Shown: in pieces, positions 12,213 through 24,239 of the stretch
Position numbering within the stretch: the first letter of the stretch is position 1
Layout: each line of letters begins with the position of its first letter
Source of the DNA: Trachythela sp. YZ-2020
Lineage: Eukaryota; Cnidaria; Anthozoa; Malacalcyonacea; Clavulariidae
Assembly (NCBI GenBank): GCA_016169945.1
Contig: JADLSH010000293.1
Span: 868,001-932,000, forward strand
Direction of reading: 5' to 3'
DNA: 64,000 nt
Position numbers and translations under genes: made by a program
The notes under the pieces: generated by a model
Told to the model about the DNA's origin: nothing
Database searches by the model: none
What the model saw: the letters and a program-made list of their open reading frames with translations, nothing else

Positions 12213-15200
12213 GTGCTAATCGGGTGGTAAAAAAGCATGCCGATTTTAACAAGCGATTCGACGGTGAAATCCCCTATGTGCTGGTGTTTAAAGACGGCAG
12301 CAATGTCGAATATGTTCCGGGCACAGAACCACCAGAGCCATTTACCTTGGAGAGATATAAGGAAGTTCCGGGGTTTGGATATTCACGCGTTAGTTTATAT
12401 CTTTTACCAACCTCGACAGAAGTCGAAACGGATATGATACATGTCAACAGCAGTGATAGTGGAGAAGAACTGCAACCTGTCACATGGTTAGGGGAATCAG
12501 TGTGTTTTGTGGATTCGAGACCGCCATTGTTGCCCGAGGCGAAACGAGCGGTCGAGGGTCCACATTCCACAAAACACACTGTTTCCCAAGGTTTCAGTAA
12601 ATAAGTGATTTATTATTTACTAAGGTTGAAATAACAACAATTTTTTTCGATTAAAAAGATTTTAATCTGTTTGATTACAAGGATTTTAAGATTTTGTTTA
12701 ATTTTGCCATTGCTGTTTGCTTCCGGTTTTGTCGTTGACCAGTCAACAATAAATGTATTGTTGCCCGTTGCCATTGGTTACGTGGAACAATATAATTTTC
12801 CGACCGCTACGCGTGGACCTCTTGTCCAATGAAAAGCCACGAAAAAAATGAACTTTGACACTTGGTATATAGTAATAGACTTTACTGTTTATTGAATTTT
12901 ACCCTAATTTTTTATTCATTTAAAAACTTTACTCAAACGGTAGGTGACATTACAAAAAGGACTCTAGGTCCCCTACAAGGTAATACACCCATGATTACAT
13001 ACATACAATACAAATGCTAATATAACTACAAATAACAAAAATTAGCTTACTAAGCTAATTAGCTAGCTAATTGGCCTCATTTCCATGTTTGCCTGGTTTA
13101 GAATGCCACACGTGCAGGTTATATCCCCATGTGTTGTGCACAAATATGTTTCTCGTTGATTGTGAGCCCAATCACAAGTCTGTGCATGAAACATGAGGAA
13201 ACAACCCACATGAAAACAAGGCCATTGGAGCAAAATACAATAAATGATAAGGTCCGGTAGGGTCTAACACCAGCATTATAGCAATGACAAGTTAAAGTGC
13301 ATGCTAAATATCAATGTACAGTTGTATGCTGTCTTTTGTAAAGTAATTTTGGTGAGTACTACATAAAATACAGCATGAATCATATTTATATATAAATCAA
13401 ATGTTTGCCAGAAGCCCAGAATATATAGTGCCATACTGTTGGCTAGCTGCAAGGGGCATGACCTAATTCAGGGCTCCAGTATTTCCCAGTATCCAAGTGG
13501 ATACTAGCATTTTTACTATTCACTCCAATCGCAATTGTCATTTCATAATATTTAATAGACTATCCGTCTGAGATACTGAGCTGACAGTATCTAGTATCCA
13601 AACTTAGGATATTGGGATACTGCAAATATTGAGCCCTGTCATTGGCCTGCATTGTTGTAAAATGTACTAACTAAGATAATATTTTATTTGATGATTAAGG
13701 TGATAATGCAGCAGAAGCCAAGATTGTCTCCACTTCAAAAGATGATGTGAAAGCAACTAAGTAAGTTGAGCCATGTAGTGGGGGAGCTTATTACCAAATT
13801 TAGCAGAATCGTGCAAAATGTGATACCAGTATGAAACTTGGCAGAGATATGTAGTTCGATATGCCGAACAAGATGTTGACATGCACAGGCTGTGTCACAC
13901 AGCATCTGTGGACCTGGGGCCGGTTGTTCAAAAGCCGGTTAACTTAACCCAGGATTAGCGCTAACCCAGGGTTAAAAATCCTTAACCCTGGGTTAGCTAA
14001 TCCTGGGTTAATTTGACGTTGCTCAAAGGTCGGTTAGCGGTGCGATTAGTTAACCCTGGGTTAAGACATTTAACCCAAGAATAAATCTATGTTAAAATAT
14101 ATATCTAATATAAAACGTTTTTGATTGGCTGAAAAGCGTACGTCAAAACATGAAGCAACTGAAACATGTTCAGACATGAATTTGAGCATTTTAGAAAGTT
14201 CCGAGATAAAATAATACTTGATCAAAACCGTTTATATAGACCAAACAAATGAGAAATAGAACATATAAAATTAAATTTGCTCATTATAAGCCATAAATTT
14301 TAGGCAGTGCTTGAATAATTAAATTTGAGAACAAAATTAGACTTATGCAGCCAATCATTTTTTTTTAAGTTGAAAAACAATCGTCAACGCATGCGTATTG
14401 CAGAAGATCCTAACAAAACATGAAAATAGAAAAATGAAGCCAAAGCAAAGTTGTTGTTTTACAGCTTTCAAAAACAATGTTTGTTAGTAATACACTGAGT
14501 CTGCAGGCATTAGATGTGCAAAAACTTGTGATGTTCAAGAAAAGCAAATGGGAACTTGTAAATTAAAACTGCTGGCAACCGAATTGTTTGGCAAAAGAAA
14601 AAGGGTTCTGAGTAAATATGTTTTTCGAACAAACCCGAAGGCATACAAACAGCAAGTTGTTTTTGGTGGCAATATATTTTTCTATAACGTATTTGAATCA
14701 ATACTAAAATACTCTTAAGATCAATCAATGTTGTATTGATCACACAGAATGCTCTACACATTTTCAAATTCACAAACTATTCTGCATGCTATAAATCGGC
14801 AAAGCAAGCATGCAAAATAGACACTTGCCCATTTAAAACGCTCCTTTTTCGGTCTTCGACTGGTTTTCCTCTGGTTAATTTGTCCTCTAAATAATTTTCA
14901 TTTACCTTGTTTTGGAGACTTAAAAGGACATTGGCAACGAAAATTTTTATTGGCTTATTTAATCTTAGTGGACCATCTTTTGACAAAATGTTCTTAGAAC
15001 GCGTTAAATGCGATACTGATCTTATATTGTTATATTTGCGGAACCCTACTAATGACGTCACAAAATGATTCATGCATAAATTAGCATATCAGGATTTTTT
15101 CAAAATGGCGGACAACTGCCGAACTTTTTCATAATTTTCTCAAGAACTAAAAGCAGTAGACAAGCGAAAATACGAAATTAAGTATTCCGTAGGTAAGGCC

Positions 15201-18200
15201 TGAAATATATAGGCAATAAAAATTTTCGTTGCCAATGTCCTTTAACATATAAACTTACTTACATAGAGACTTGCTTATAAAATGAGTGCAAAACTATTTT
15301 TGAAAAAAGTTTGCAAAAAGGAAGTCTTCTCTCGGCTTGAACTCGCGCATGCGCATAACTTATAAAACCGTCGAGTCCATGACAAAAAAAAATGGCGGAC
15401 AACTTTGCATTCCACAATGTTTTCACATACCCGGGTGTAAATATCCGAGTGGAATTAGTACCCTCGCACGGCGCTTCGCGCCGGCTCGGGGACTATATTT
15501 AAAATAGTTAATTTCTTGTAAGTACTAAATAAATCGTCTTGTGTACAGTACAGTGTACAGTACAGTACAGTACACATCACTTGATATATAATATATATTT
15601 TGTGTTCTTGGTAATTAATTAATTATACGTTCGCTGAGGTAATTTAAGTATATATTTTTACAGTGACCCATGGACATTGATTGATAGCGACAGTGATGTT
15701 GAAGCAGAACTTGAGATTATTGCAGTGCAAGTGGACAGGTAACGTATACATACAGCTGAATAAAAAAGACTGTCCTTCAAAAATGTAAAATATAAATTCT
15801 AAAATCTAAAATATGAGACGAAAGTGCATGATGGGACTGCACACTGTGACTTTCGGCACAGAGTAGATACAAGTAGATACTCACTCAGCGAAAATCTTGT
15901 ACGCACTTCTTCAGTGAGCATGTGAAGAAGGCATTTTGGTTTCATATTTTATATTTTAGAATTCAAAGAGACAACCTTTTTTGAATTAGCTGTTTACATA
16001 TCCTTGCTTTGCATTGTGCTATTATTCTATGACAAGGTATAAAATTATCTGATTTTAGAGTTTATATTTTAGATTTCAAAAGGACAACCTTTTTTGGATT
16101 GTGTATACATCACCAAATTATTTGTTTTCAATTAATAGGGATGATGGTCCTGTATGTATAAATGACGTGCTTGGTGTAGCTACATTATTAAGGAACCATG
16201 TTAGCTCAGTCGTATCATTGACAAAATCGGTTGTGTTTGTCATTCGAAGATCGAAACCATGGAAAAGCTTTGTTAGAGAGATAACGGAGCAAAAGGTTGA
16301 TGACACAATGGATTTCGAGGTATTTTCTAGTATCTTTTTACTGATCACTAAATGTTTACAGAAAGGAAACTTTCTTACTACCGGTATATAGCCATGGAAG
16401 ACGTGTAATAAACATCCTCAGCTTTGACAAAATTTTAGATTTAGCCATTAAGATGAAGAAATTAAAAGCCATTGCCTTAAAGTTAGTAAAATGCAAGGTT
16501 TACTGGCAAACTGTAATTGTAAAATGCAAAACCTACTGTATATCCCTGCAAAGTTTGCACATTATTACACAAGGCTACATAATAATGCTATTTAATGATG
16601 TTTGTGTTCATAGATAAAGTTTAGTGATAGCATGAAAACAATAGATGACCAAGGACCAAAACGAGAGTTCCTAAGGTTACTTAGGAATAATGTGGTGCAA
16701 TACTCAGGTTGCTTTCAAGAAACTGCTAATGAAAGAGAATATATATTGACGCATAATGCCAGTAAGCTGAATAGCCATGAATATTACATGGCAGGACGGG
16801 CGTTTGGTGTTTCATTAATCTTTGGAGGAGATCCACCGTCTGTGCTTTCACCGTCCATTTACGATTATATAACTATTGGGTATGATAAGACAAAGCCATC
16901 CATGGAGGAAGTTCCCTATGGTCCACATAGAGACATCCTTAAGAAGGTGAGCGTTTGCACACATTTATATATGCAGATTGGCAAAATCATTGTATGTATC
17001 AGTCATCGTAGTGGGTGAACAAAATTTTATTTACTGGACTGGACAGGATTTTACTTACTGGACTTTTTCCTTCATTAGCACTTGCGTCAAGCTTGCGTAA
17101 CTGGTACATTTAATTTTATATAATTTTAAGCATTTTAGCAAGCAGAACAATTTTTATGAAGTATAATTAGCACACTGTTGGCACTTATTTGCCAACAATA
17201 GATGCAGTATAAATTCTATGATCAGTACGTACCACTCACAGTACTGTAAACATATTTCAAAAAAGTCAGTAAAAGGTTTTTCTGGTATGATTTTTGGGCC
17301 ACGGGTTTGTCCAAACACATGAAATGTGCATCATTGTATTCCTTCTAGCTTCTGGAAATTGACAGCGAAGTGGTCTTACGGAAGACCTTGCAGGAAGAGG
17401 CAGTAACCGAACTGATGTACGACGCGGGTTACCAAAACCTGTCACTCAAATTGAAAGATATCAAAGCTATTGTGGACTATGTTATCAAGCATTTGGTGAT
17501 TGGTAAATGCAGGTACTCTAATGACTCCCATAGCTATCTTCTCTTTACTTCTTCCCACCCCAACCACACTAAAAGGTCCATTCCCTTCTCTCAGTTCCTT
17601 CGCCTTCGCCGCATTTGCAGTGAAGATGAGGACTTCCATACCAAAAGTCAGGAAATGAGAAACTTTTTTGTCCAACGTGGTTATCCAACCCCTCTCTTAG
17701 ATACTGCCTTTTCGAAGGCCTCCAATATTCCCCGATCTGAAACCCTTCGAGACCATGTGTCTAATGTTCCCAACAACAAAATACCCCTAGTTCTCGGTTA
17801 CCATCCCTTCAATTTCAAAGTAAGGGATGTCATTAGGAAGAATATTCATATCTTGAAAAACGACCCTGAAACATCTTCCATTTTCACCAATAATCCCTTA
17901 GTCTCGTTTCGACATAGTAAAAATATCCGTGAAACCCTAGTCCACAGCTCTCTACCACAGGACTCGTCGTCACCTAATGGCACGTTTCCTTGTGGTGTGA
18001 AGTTGTGTAAAACCTGTAAGTATATAGATTCTTCCACTACAATTTCGGCACCAAAATCTAAGTACACCATTAAGCACCATTTCACGTGCACCTCCTCTCA
18101 TCTCATCTACTGTATTTCATGCAGTAAATGTGGGATGCTCTATATTTGTGAAACTGGTAGATATTTAAGGATAAGGTTTGGTGAGCATCGTCGTGCTGTC

Positions 18201-19669
18201 GTAAACAATGATGCTAAACAACCTGTTGCCAGACATTTCAACACTGGCAATCACAGTGTTTCAGATATGAAAATTCGAGCTCTGTGTCCCATTTCTGGTA
18301 GTAATGATAGCCGCAAAAGGCAAGAAATGCGTCTCATTTCCCAACTTGGCACCATTCATCCTATCGGCATTAATGAGCGCCTCTCTTACATTTAACTCCT
18401 ATCTGTTTATGCCTGCCATCAGCAGATACTCTACATCTCACCTTATCTAATACTTCGTTCCTTGTTTTCTGTCTTTCTTGCTTTGTTATCTTTGTTCGCT
18501 GCTCCTAATATGCTAATATATTTTGTGATGTGATTTCCATATTTTATTTATAGTTTGTTTTGATTAAATCCATCTGATTGGTTTATTTTTATCACGTGAT
18601 CGCTTTTGTATTCACTATAAAAGCACATGTTTTCCCCCGATCCATTCTACTAACTTCCAGACGAAGGGCCTTCGCTCGACACGTCGAAGTTCTCATTGTA
18701 TTTTTCAGGTAGTTTTACACAACAGTCAACCGCTGTATTTACTCTAATGTACTCTAACTATGATTACTCTGATTTGGCGCTTTGACATATAATATTATTG
18801 ATTTCTACATTTATGAAGACAAAATTATTGTTTACATTAATACATTATACTCTTTTATGTAGAAGTGAGCTGGAAGAATTCTGCCAGGGCTTGGCACATT
18901 TCAAACTGTTGGAGCTAATCAAGATGTATGCTCCATCATTCCGCCCTGTGTTTGTATATGGTGAAGCTCAGCAGGACGATGTTTGCGCTGATTATTTAAT
19001 CAGAACCTTTCTGCCACAGTTCAGTGACGTTGGAACCAATAGAAGGGAGAAAGAAGAAGATGTCTATGAACTGTGGTTATCTTGTGTCAGAAGCACTTCA
19101 GGTTATACCATTGTCGTTATTATATTACTTTGACAATGCTTATATATTAACAATATTATAGTCTGCAGTGTAGTACCTGAAGTAAAAAATTCGTCAAGTT
19201 TTAAGAAAATTTCTCAAATTCCTGGCAGATGTGAATGATGTTGGTTTTTCAGTATCCACACTACATTCAGTATTACAGTAATTACAATGTTGTCTTGTAT
19301 TGGTTGTGTTGTTATTTACTAAGACCTAATCTGTAGGGTATACTGCGTAGCATTTTAATATGAATATACTTTTTTGTCACAGAGCCAGGATCCACAGTCG
19401 AAACAAAGGACATTCTTCGCTTTGCAAGTGGTTCTGAGCAAAAACCAATGCTTGGATGGGGAGCAAATAAGGTACCGATGATAATGTTCATAGATCCCAA
19501 ACAGCCATCTTCAGACGGTAAGGTGCCATCAAAAGAGTCAAGGTTGCCGCAAGCACGTACATGTGGTCCCACCATTTTGTTGCCCACTGCTACCTATTGT
19601 GATCTTGGCGACTTCAAAACCGAAATGACGACAGGCATAATCGGCTCACCGCAAATCTTACTGGTTTAA
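12213..19669 (+). CDS. HECT-domain E3 ubiquitin ligase (G2E3-like)
   Basis: Exons: 12213-12590 (end tentative), 13700-13760, 15664-15738, 16139-16319, 16614-16946, 17349-17512, 18863-19101, 19383-19669 (stop). Junctions from 13700 on join in phase. The first exon reads YVLVFKDG...FTLERYKE. The HECT domain starts near DDQGPKREFLRLL, passes YYMAGRAFGVSL and ends with LPQARTCG, where the Cys sits at the usual ubiquitin-thioester position, 38 residues from the C-terminus. The family transfers ubiquitin from an E2 through this Cys. A possible start exon at 12067 (MAARIAVLAGSRFQ) does not join in phase with canonical sites. The donor at 17513 abuts the Penelope-like insertion, and a hairpin lies in the first exon. 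This is the best host-gene candidate here, although such HECT genes also travel in cnidarian transposons. Confidence 0.83.
12490..12588. repeat. Hairpin in the first HECT exon
   Basis: The 22-bp arms agree at all but one position (cagtgtgttttgtgga against tccacaaaacacactg), with a second inner stem (cgagaccgc / gcggtcgag). The phase-compatible donor at 12591 lies just after the hairpin, so it may be part of the coding exon. Confidence 0.7.
13915..14068. repeat. Foldback repeat with GGGGCCGGTT end and ACCCAGG/GGGTTA motifs
   Basis: Starts ggggccggttgttcaaaagc and is filled with alternating aacccagg, gggttaa and gttaaccc motifs that fold on each other. The start resembles the TIR of the element at 33756-34902. 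The matching right end is not seen. It lies in a HECT intron. Confidence 0.6.
15426..15500. repeat. 75-bp repeat with GC hairpin, copy 1
   Basis: The block ccgggtgtaaatatccgagt then ggaattagtaccctcgcacg, hairpin ggcgcttcgcgcc, ggctcgggga recurs at 40440-40512 with very few differences. It lies in a HECT intron. Confidence 0.8.
17513..18395 (+). pseudogene. Penelope-like RT C-terminus plus GIY-YIG endonuclease ORF
   Basis: The frame is open from the upstream HECT exon through to the stop. It starts with SNDSHSYLLF...NHTKRSIPFSQFLRLRR, a typical end of Penelope-like reverse transcriptases. A Cys cluster (FPCGVKLCKTCKYI, then FTC) follows, and the endonuclease region IYCISCSKCGMLYICETGR, RFGEHRR, KRQEMRLISQLGT. 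The usual YIG triplet reads YIC here, so activity is doubtful. The reverse-transcriptase catalytic region is absent. It is in frame with the HECT exon, so intron retention would give a fusion. Confidence 0.85.
18652..18691 (+). ncRNA. Degenerate type I hammerhead ribozyme of a Penelope-like element
   Basis: Stem I arms aacttc (18652-18657) and gaagtt (18686-18691) pair perfectly. Between them lie cagacga (18658-18664, consensus CUGANGA with U changed to A), stem-loop II ggg-c-cttc-gctc (18666-18677), gacac (18678-18682, consensus GAAAC with one change) and gtc (18683-18685, the cleavage triplet). Stem III is minimal, as in ribozymes known from Penelope-like elements. Two core changes suggest loss of cleavage. 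Confidence 0.68.
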
Positions 19670-20025
19670 TGGAACTTTTCTACAGGGTGTATAAACTAGA
19701 CAGTCATGAATTGGTCTATCAATTGTGAATGAGTATTGTATAAAGTTGCTGATTTCTCTAACACTAAATTTTTGAACATTTTACTTTCGAACATTATAAA
19801 TTTTTGAACATTTTACTAATTTTTTGAACATTTTACATATTCCCATCTTGTTGCATATAAATATAAGTGTTCATTGTTCATAATATATGGAGTCCACTTA
19901 TTTGAACATACATTGAAGCTTAAAATAAAAGTGTTATTGAATTTGTTATTATTTACAATGGCAAATGTCATCGATCAATGGCAAATACGTACGCTGGCCG
20001 AGTTCGTATTTTGAAATGCTATACA

Positions 20026-20395
20026 GTACCAGGGATATTTTCAAGCACTTTTCTACTACCGGTATACGGCAAAAATACTCAATCTTCAATTGAGTTTGAA
20101 ACTCAATCTTCCTACGTAATTATTCTTTTTCCCAAATCAATTTATCCGGACGAAATTAAGCTGTAAAAGGAAGAAAATATTCGATTCCAGGTAATAGTTT
20201 CCATACTCAAGAGAGAACGACGACTGTAACGAGGACCAATTCCATGCAGGAATCGCCGGAAATGCGTTCTGGGACTTCTGAAATTCAAAATTTTCTGGGG
20301 GAGCATGAACTATACAGAATATTTAGAAACTCAATCTTCTGTTTTCCGAAAAGCGGTAGTAGACCTAAATGCTTGAAAATATCCCTCAGTACAAT
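20026..20395. repeat. MITE-like inverted repeat, about 370 bp
   Basis: The end gtaccagggatattttcaag...ctactaccg is inverted at the right as cggtagtag...cttgaaaatatccctcagtac. It has no coding content. It lies between the HECT gene and the integrase fragment. Confidence 0.7.
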
Positions 20396-20505
20396 TTTAT
20401 AGATATATTATAGATGTTACATATTTGGTGTTGCCAAAAGGTATTTGCAAAAAATTAGGGCAACAAAATAATGTAAATTTTGAAGACTATTTTACAGTAA
20501 AGTCA

Positions 20506-21150
20506 TTATCTCCTAGCAATTGCCATAAGGGTGAAGTACAACTGTTCAGCCTCTTCCCAATTTGTTGGCTGTTGAAGTCCACTGTTTTCGAAAATATAGT
20601 TAAAGTAATCCTGCATGATATTTTCCTCTTCGTTAAATTGTAAAAGATTCTCCTGTACGAAATGTACTTTTTGAGCGGAAATTGGAAGATTTAAATTCTC
20701 TACGCCCCCTTTTTTCTCAGGAAAATAAAATAACTCGTCCGGAATGCCGGGGATTGTGTCATGTTTGGAATCTCGGATTCGATGGGTGTTCCACTGCTCT
20801 CTTACATAGTCGAGGTCATTCTGAAGGACATCTGAGAAACAGAACCAAAGACACTCGTTTTCAAGATGGTTATCTGGATTGAACAGATTCCTCTCGCACA
20901 AATCCTTGAAGTAATTCATCCACCACGTAGAACGGTTTTTTCGGAACTGGGACCACCAGGCCTCGATCCTCTGGTTGGCAGGTGATGTGCCGTAAAAATG
21001 CGCATCGGCGCTGGAACGAAACTCGCACTGCATTGCCGCCATAATCCCATTTTCAGTGCCGCAGTCACTACGTAATTTGACTGGACAGCCATATGTCTCT
21101 ACACTTTGTACATAAAACGATGCCGGGATCTCTGGTTTGTTATTTTTTGA
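20506..21150 (-). pseudogene. Integrase-core (rve-like) protein, C-terminal fragment
   Basis: Reads NNKPEIPASFYVQSVETYGCPVKLRSDCGTENG, then MAAMQCEF, SPANQRIEAWWSQFRKNRSTWWMNYFKDL and ECLWFCF, ending LMAIARR before a stop. The order GCP-D-GTENG-NQRIE-WW is typical of a family of integrase-core proteins common in cnidarians and fish; D of RSDCGTEN and E of NQRIE would be the second and third acidic residues. The N-terminal part with the first acid was not found upstream of about 21150, so this is a fragment or the missing exons are unrecognised. Confidence 0.75.
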
Positions 21151-21897
21151 TCTCTATGTCCGTTTGCGCGTTTATGTCTGAATTATATTCAACAATGATT
21201 TCTAGTTTCTCTTTAGTTTCCCACAAATACAAATAAATACCCACGCATGGTTCGCTCAAACGTTTGTAGAGTATACATGTTTTAGAGCGATGCACTTTAC
21301 GATCGTTAAGTCAAGAAGGCGCAATGTTTGTTGTTGGAAATATAATACCCTCATATAGACTGAACTTGTATGTCGAATATTTTACATAGTGCGTGACGAA
21401 TATCAGCATGATTTGTACGTTTCTCTTTCGTATTGCATATATCGTATCGTTCCCTTGATTCGTTATTGATCTGGTTAAAACACAAGTACGTAATTTAAAA
21501 TGCGCAAGTAATTTCTAAAGATGCACATAAGAAAATTGCATGCGTTTTGTGCAGGTGACTTGGGTGACCGTGGGAGTGCAAGTTTGTGACACCCCCAAAA
21601 ACCACGACGAACACGACGACGACGACGAAGAAAACAGACAGGGGCATATTAAACCTACGGCTTGGCTCTGCCAGCCGTAGTAACTATATACACCTCGTCC
21701 CAATGGGAATACTTGTCCCGAGAGTCTTGCTATTGTTGCTTTATTGTGTTTGCCCCCTTTGCAAAATGGCGCCCGTAATTACGAAATTGCGTATGGTTGA
21801 ATTTCTCCTTCATGACAACAGTGGGATCACAATGAGCAGATACATGTACGCTTAGCGTACCTATTTTTTATCTTTGTTATCATAAATACGAAATTGT

Positions 21898-22320
21898 TTA
21901 GGGATCAGCATGGTTATGTGCTATACGGTCAAATGCCTTGTGATGGTCAAAAAGCATAGTCCTAACATTGGCGCCATTACCACCCATCCCTTTTGTCCAG
22001 CTGTGAATCATGTGTATACGAGAGCTTAAATATAGTTGATGACTTGGGTACCGTGCCGTAGGGTCGACAATCTTTAAAACAGCGGTTTTAACATAATCAC
22101 GCACACCACATTCCCCAGGAAACACGCTGTTACGGATATGGGTCTGAAATTTATCTTTAGGTCCTTCACTGGCTTTGGTAATGAAGACACATTTGCATCC
22201 TTCCAAATATAAGGGAGTTGCATTTCTTTGAAGGAACGTTGACAATTTTGCTTATTGGAACAGCGTACTCTGAAAGCAGCCAATTCGCAATCTCGTCATG
22301 CTGACCTGATTGCGATTAAC
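21898..22320 (-). pseudogene. LINE reverse-transcriptase remnant
   Basis: Two overlapping frames carry YIWKDANVSSLPKPVKDLKINFRPISVTA and, after a frame change, VRDYVKTAVLKIVDP...IHSWTKGMGGNGANVRTMLFDHHKAFDRI. These are finger and palm motifs of non-LTR (CR1/L2/Jockey-like) reverse transcriptases. FDHHKAFD corresponds to the FDxxKAFD motif with the first catalytic Asp. The second catalytic motif is missing. At least one frameshift is present. Confidence 0.75.
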
Positions 22321-22533
22321 AAACTCATTCGCAACCATGCATAATATTAGGGACATATAAACTCTGTTCCGAGATTTGATCCGCACCAGAGTCTTGGGAC
22401 CTCGAATCCCATGAACAATCACGCAAATCCTCTTGACAAGTGCCTGCAGCCATGCAAGAATACTCGTTAATTATATCAGCATTGTTCGCTTCATTACCAA
22501 TAGAGGCATCAGACTGAATATTTTGAATGTTAT

Positions 22534-22537
<4 letters not shown>

Positions 22538-22568
<31 letters not shown>

Positions 22569-22571
22569 GGT
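22538..22571. repeat. (TTG)n microsatellite
   Basis: About eleven ttg units. It creates artificial poly-Cys and poly-Thr frames on the two strands. Confidence 0.9.
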
Positions 22572-23119
22572 TGATTACGTGTCCGGGACATAGCAGAGCC
22601 ATTGTTTCCAATAAGCTCACCAATGCCGTCTATTGATGTATTATATTGGGATCAAGATCTAGGTGGGCAATATGGCCGGTCTGATCGTGTTAATGGAAAG
22701 CGCCCGAAGATTTAACCCCAGGGAAAACCACACCTTAATCCTCAATTCTTTGTTTTACCCCTATGGTTAACTACGTTAATACTGTAACAGCTTTCTGCAT
22801 TTGTTTCCCCACCCCGACGTTTAAGACTGAAATTTCCATCGGCCCAGGGAAGATGACATAATTTTATAATAGCTAGAGTATATTATAGAAGACTTCTCTT
22901 TCTCAAATTCTGGCCTAGTTCAATTTTTGTGTCTTCTCAAGTTGAATAATACCCCCTGGCCTTTAATCTATGTAATTCCCTCGCGCCTATAATTTCATGA
23001 ATTGATAGCCATGCTTTCATTCGCCCGCACAAGTACGGAAATGCTATTGCATGCATTTATTGCAAATGCTATTGCATGTGGCTCTTCAATTGTACATTTG
23101 AGGAATGGATCACAGAATA

Positions 23120-23267
23120 AACCAGAAGTCTCACTCTCCTCATACATAAAAGCTGATTACACTTGTTTAGGAATCTGGAAACGCGAATATTTGTTTCTGG
23201 CCGCGCTCGTCCGCGCTCGTTTCCAGATCGCTAAACAAGTTTTATTGGGAGAGTGAGACTTCTGGTT
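23120..23267. repeat. Hairpin MITE
   Basis: Arms aaccagaagtctcactctcc and ggagagtgagacttctggtt are exact inverted repeats; an inner stem pairs cttgtttagg/atctggaaacg with its complement. The loop has a doubled ccgcgctcgt. About 148 bp in all. Confidence 0.85.
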
Positions 23268-24239
23268 AGTCTGTGAATGGATTGTTAACTATATTTACAG
23301 CGGTCTTACCTAGTGAGTCAGTCTACTCAAGCTGGCAGAGCGCTAGCATGTTGGTAAGTGCAGCAGCCAAAAGATGAAGAGTTCTAAGATTTTGCTTGAA
23401 AGTATTCTGCCTATATCTAAGAACATGAAGTCAAAGAAAGCACAAGTACACAACCAAAGCCTGCAGCTACGCAAAGGCGGTAACTATAGTCTTGATTTTC
23501 TTTTCTTTAATGTATATATTTATGCATCGCCACAATATTGATTTCTCCCCAAGGGCGGGATTCAACCATTTTACGTATAGAATGCCAGTCTTTTCTCTCC
23601 CAATATTGAGCTACCCGTCCATATTCTTGAACATACACACTGTACAATTCAGTTCGTTCGTAAAATAACCCAACGGCAACGGTCAGTTGTAACAAGTTTA
23701 AGGTATGTTTTAACGTTACACTATAATGATGGCCAGTGAGTGAAGTAGAGGGTAATACATAGTAGTTTACAAGAAACTAATGAACTTGTGGCCCTCAAAT
23801 TACATATAGTTAATAACCTAATATATTAGTTAAACAAAATACAGTTATAATTATACAGAAACCTAATTACTATTTACAGTCTTTTAGAGTCTTTTAGAGA
23901 GATTTACAGAGTTTTTTAAGTCTATACTGTTCCATAATTGTGAACAAGTAACGCCGAATGCTCTTGTTGATCTTTTATGGAAATCACTATTTAACTAAAT
24001 AATATCCGTAAAATACGAAGGAACAAGATTATGTACGCGTTTAAATGCTAACACTGCCTTGGAAATCTTGGCTTCTTCGTAGAAAGGGATCTATTTGAGT
24101 CGATTAAATAGATCAACTGAAGGAGCGTGGGGAGGTGCATCAAGTATAACACGTGCAGGGTTTCTCGCATGCATGCATGCATGAGATTTTTAAGCAGCAG
24201 GATTATAGGTCATTGACTTTTACTATAAATGTCCTAAAT

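Larger units (their letters stand above)
17513..18740 (+). mobile_element. Penelope-like element, 5'-truncated, in a HECT intron
   Basis: Contains the end of a Penelope-like reverse transcriptase, the GIY-YIG endonuclease, a 3' untranslated part and a degenerate hammerhead ribozyme. The 5' end coincides within a few bases with the splice donor of the HECT exon ending at 17512. The right border is uncertain (somewhere between about 18,695 and 18,780). No clear target duplication was identified. Confidence 0.8.

Noticed and set aside
17370..18395. A genuine HECT-endonuclease fusion gene
   Set aside because: Splicing 17512 to 18863 restores the HECT domain in phase and the element part is a truncated retroelement; the fusion is only a possible retained-intron product.
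22325..22636. Poly-Thr and poly-Cys proteins
   Set aside because: Frames across a (TTG)n microsatellite.
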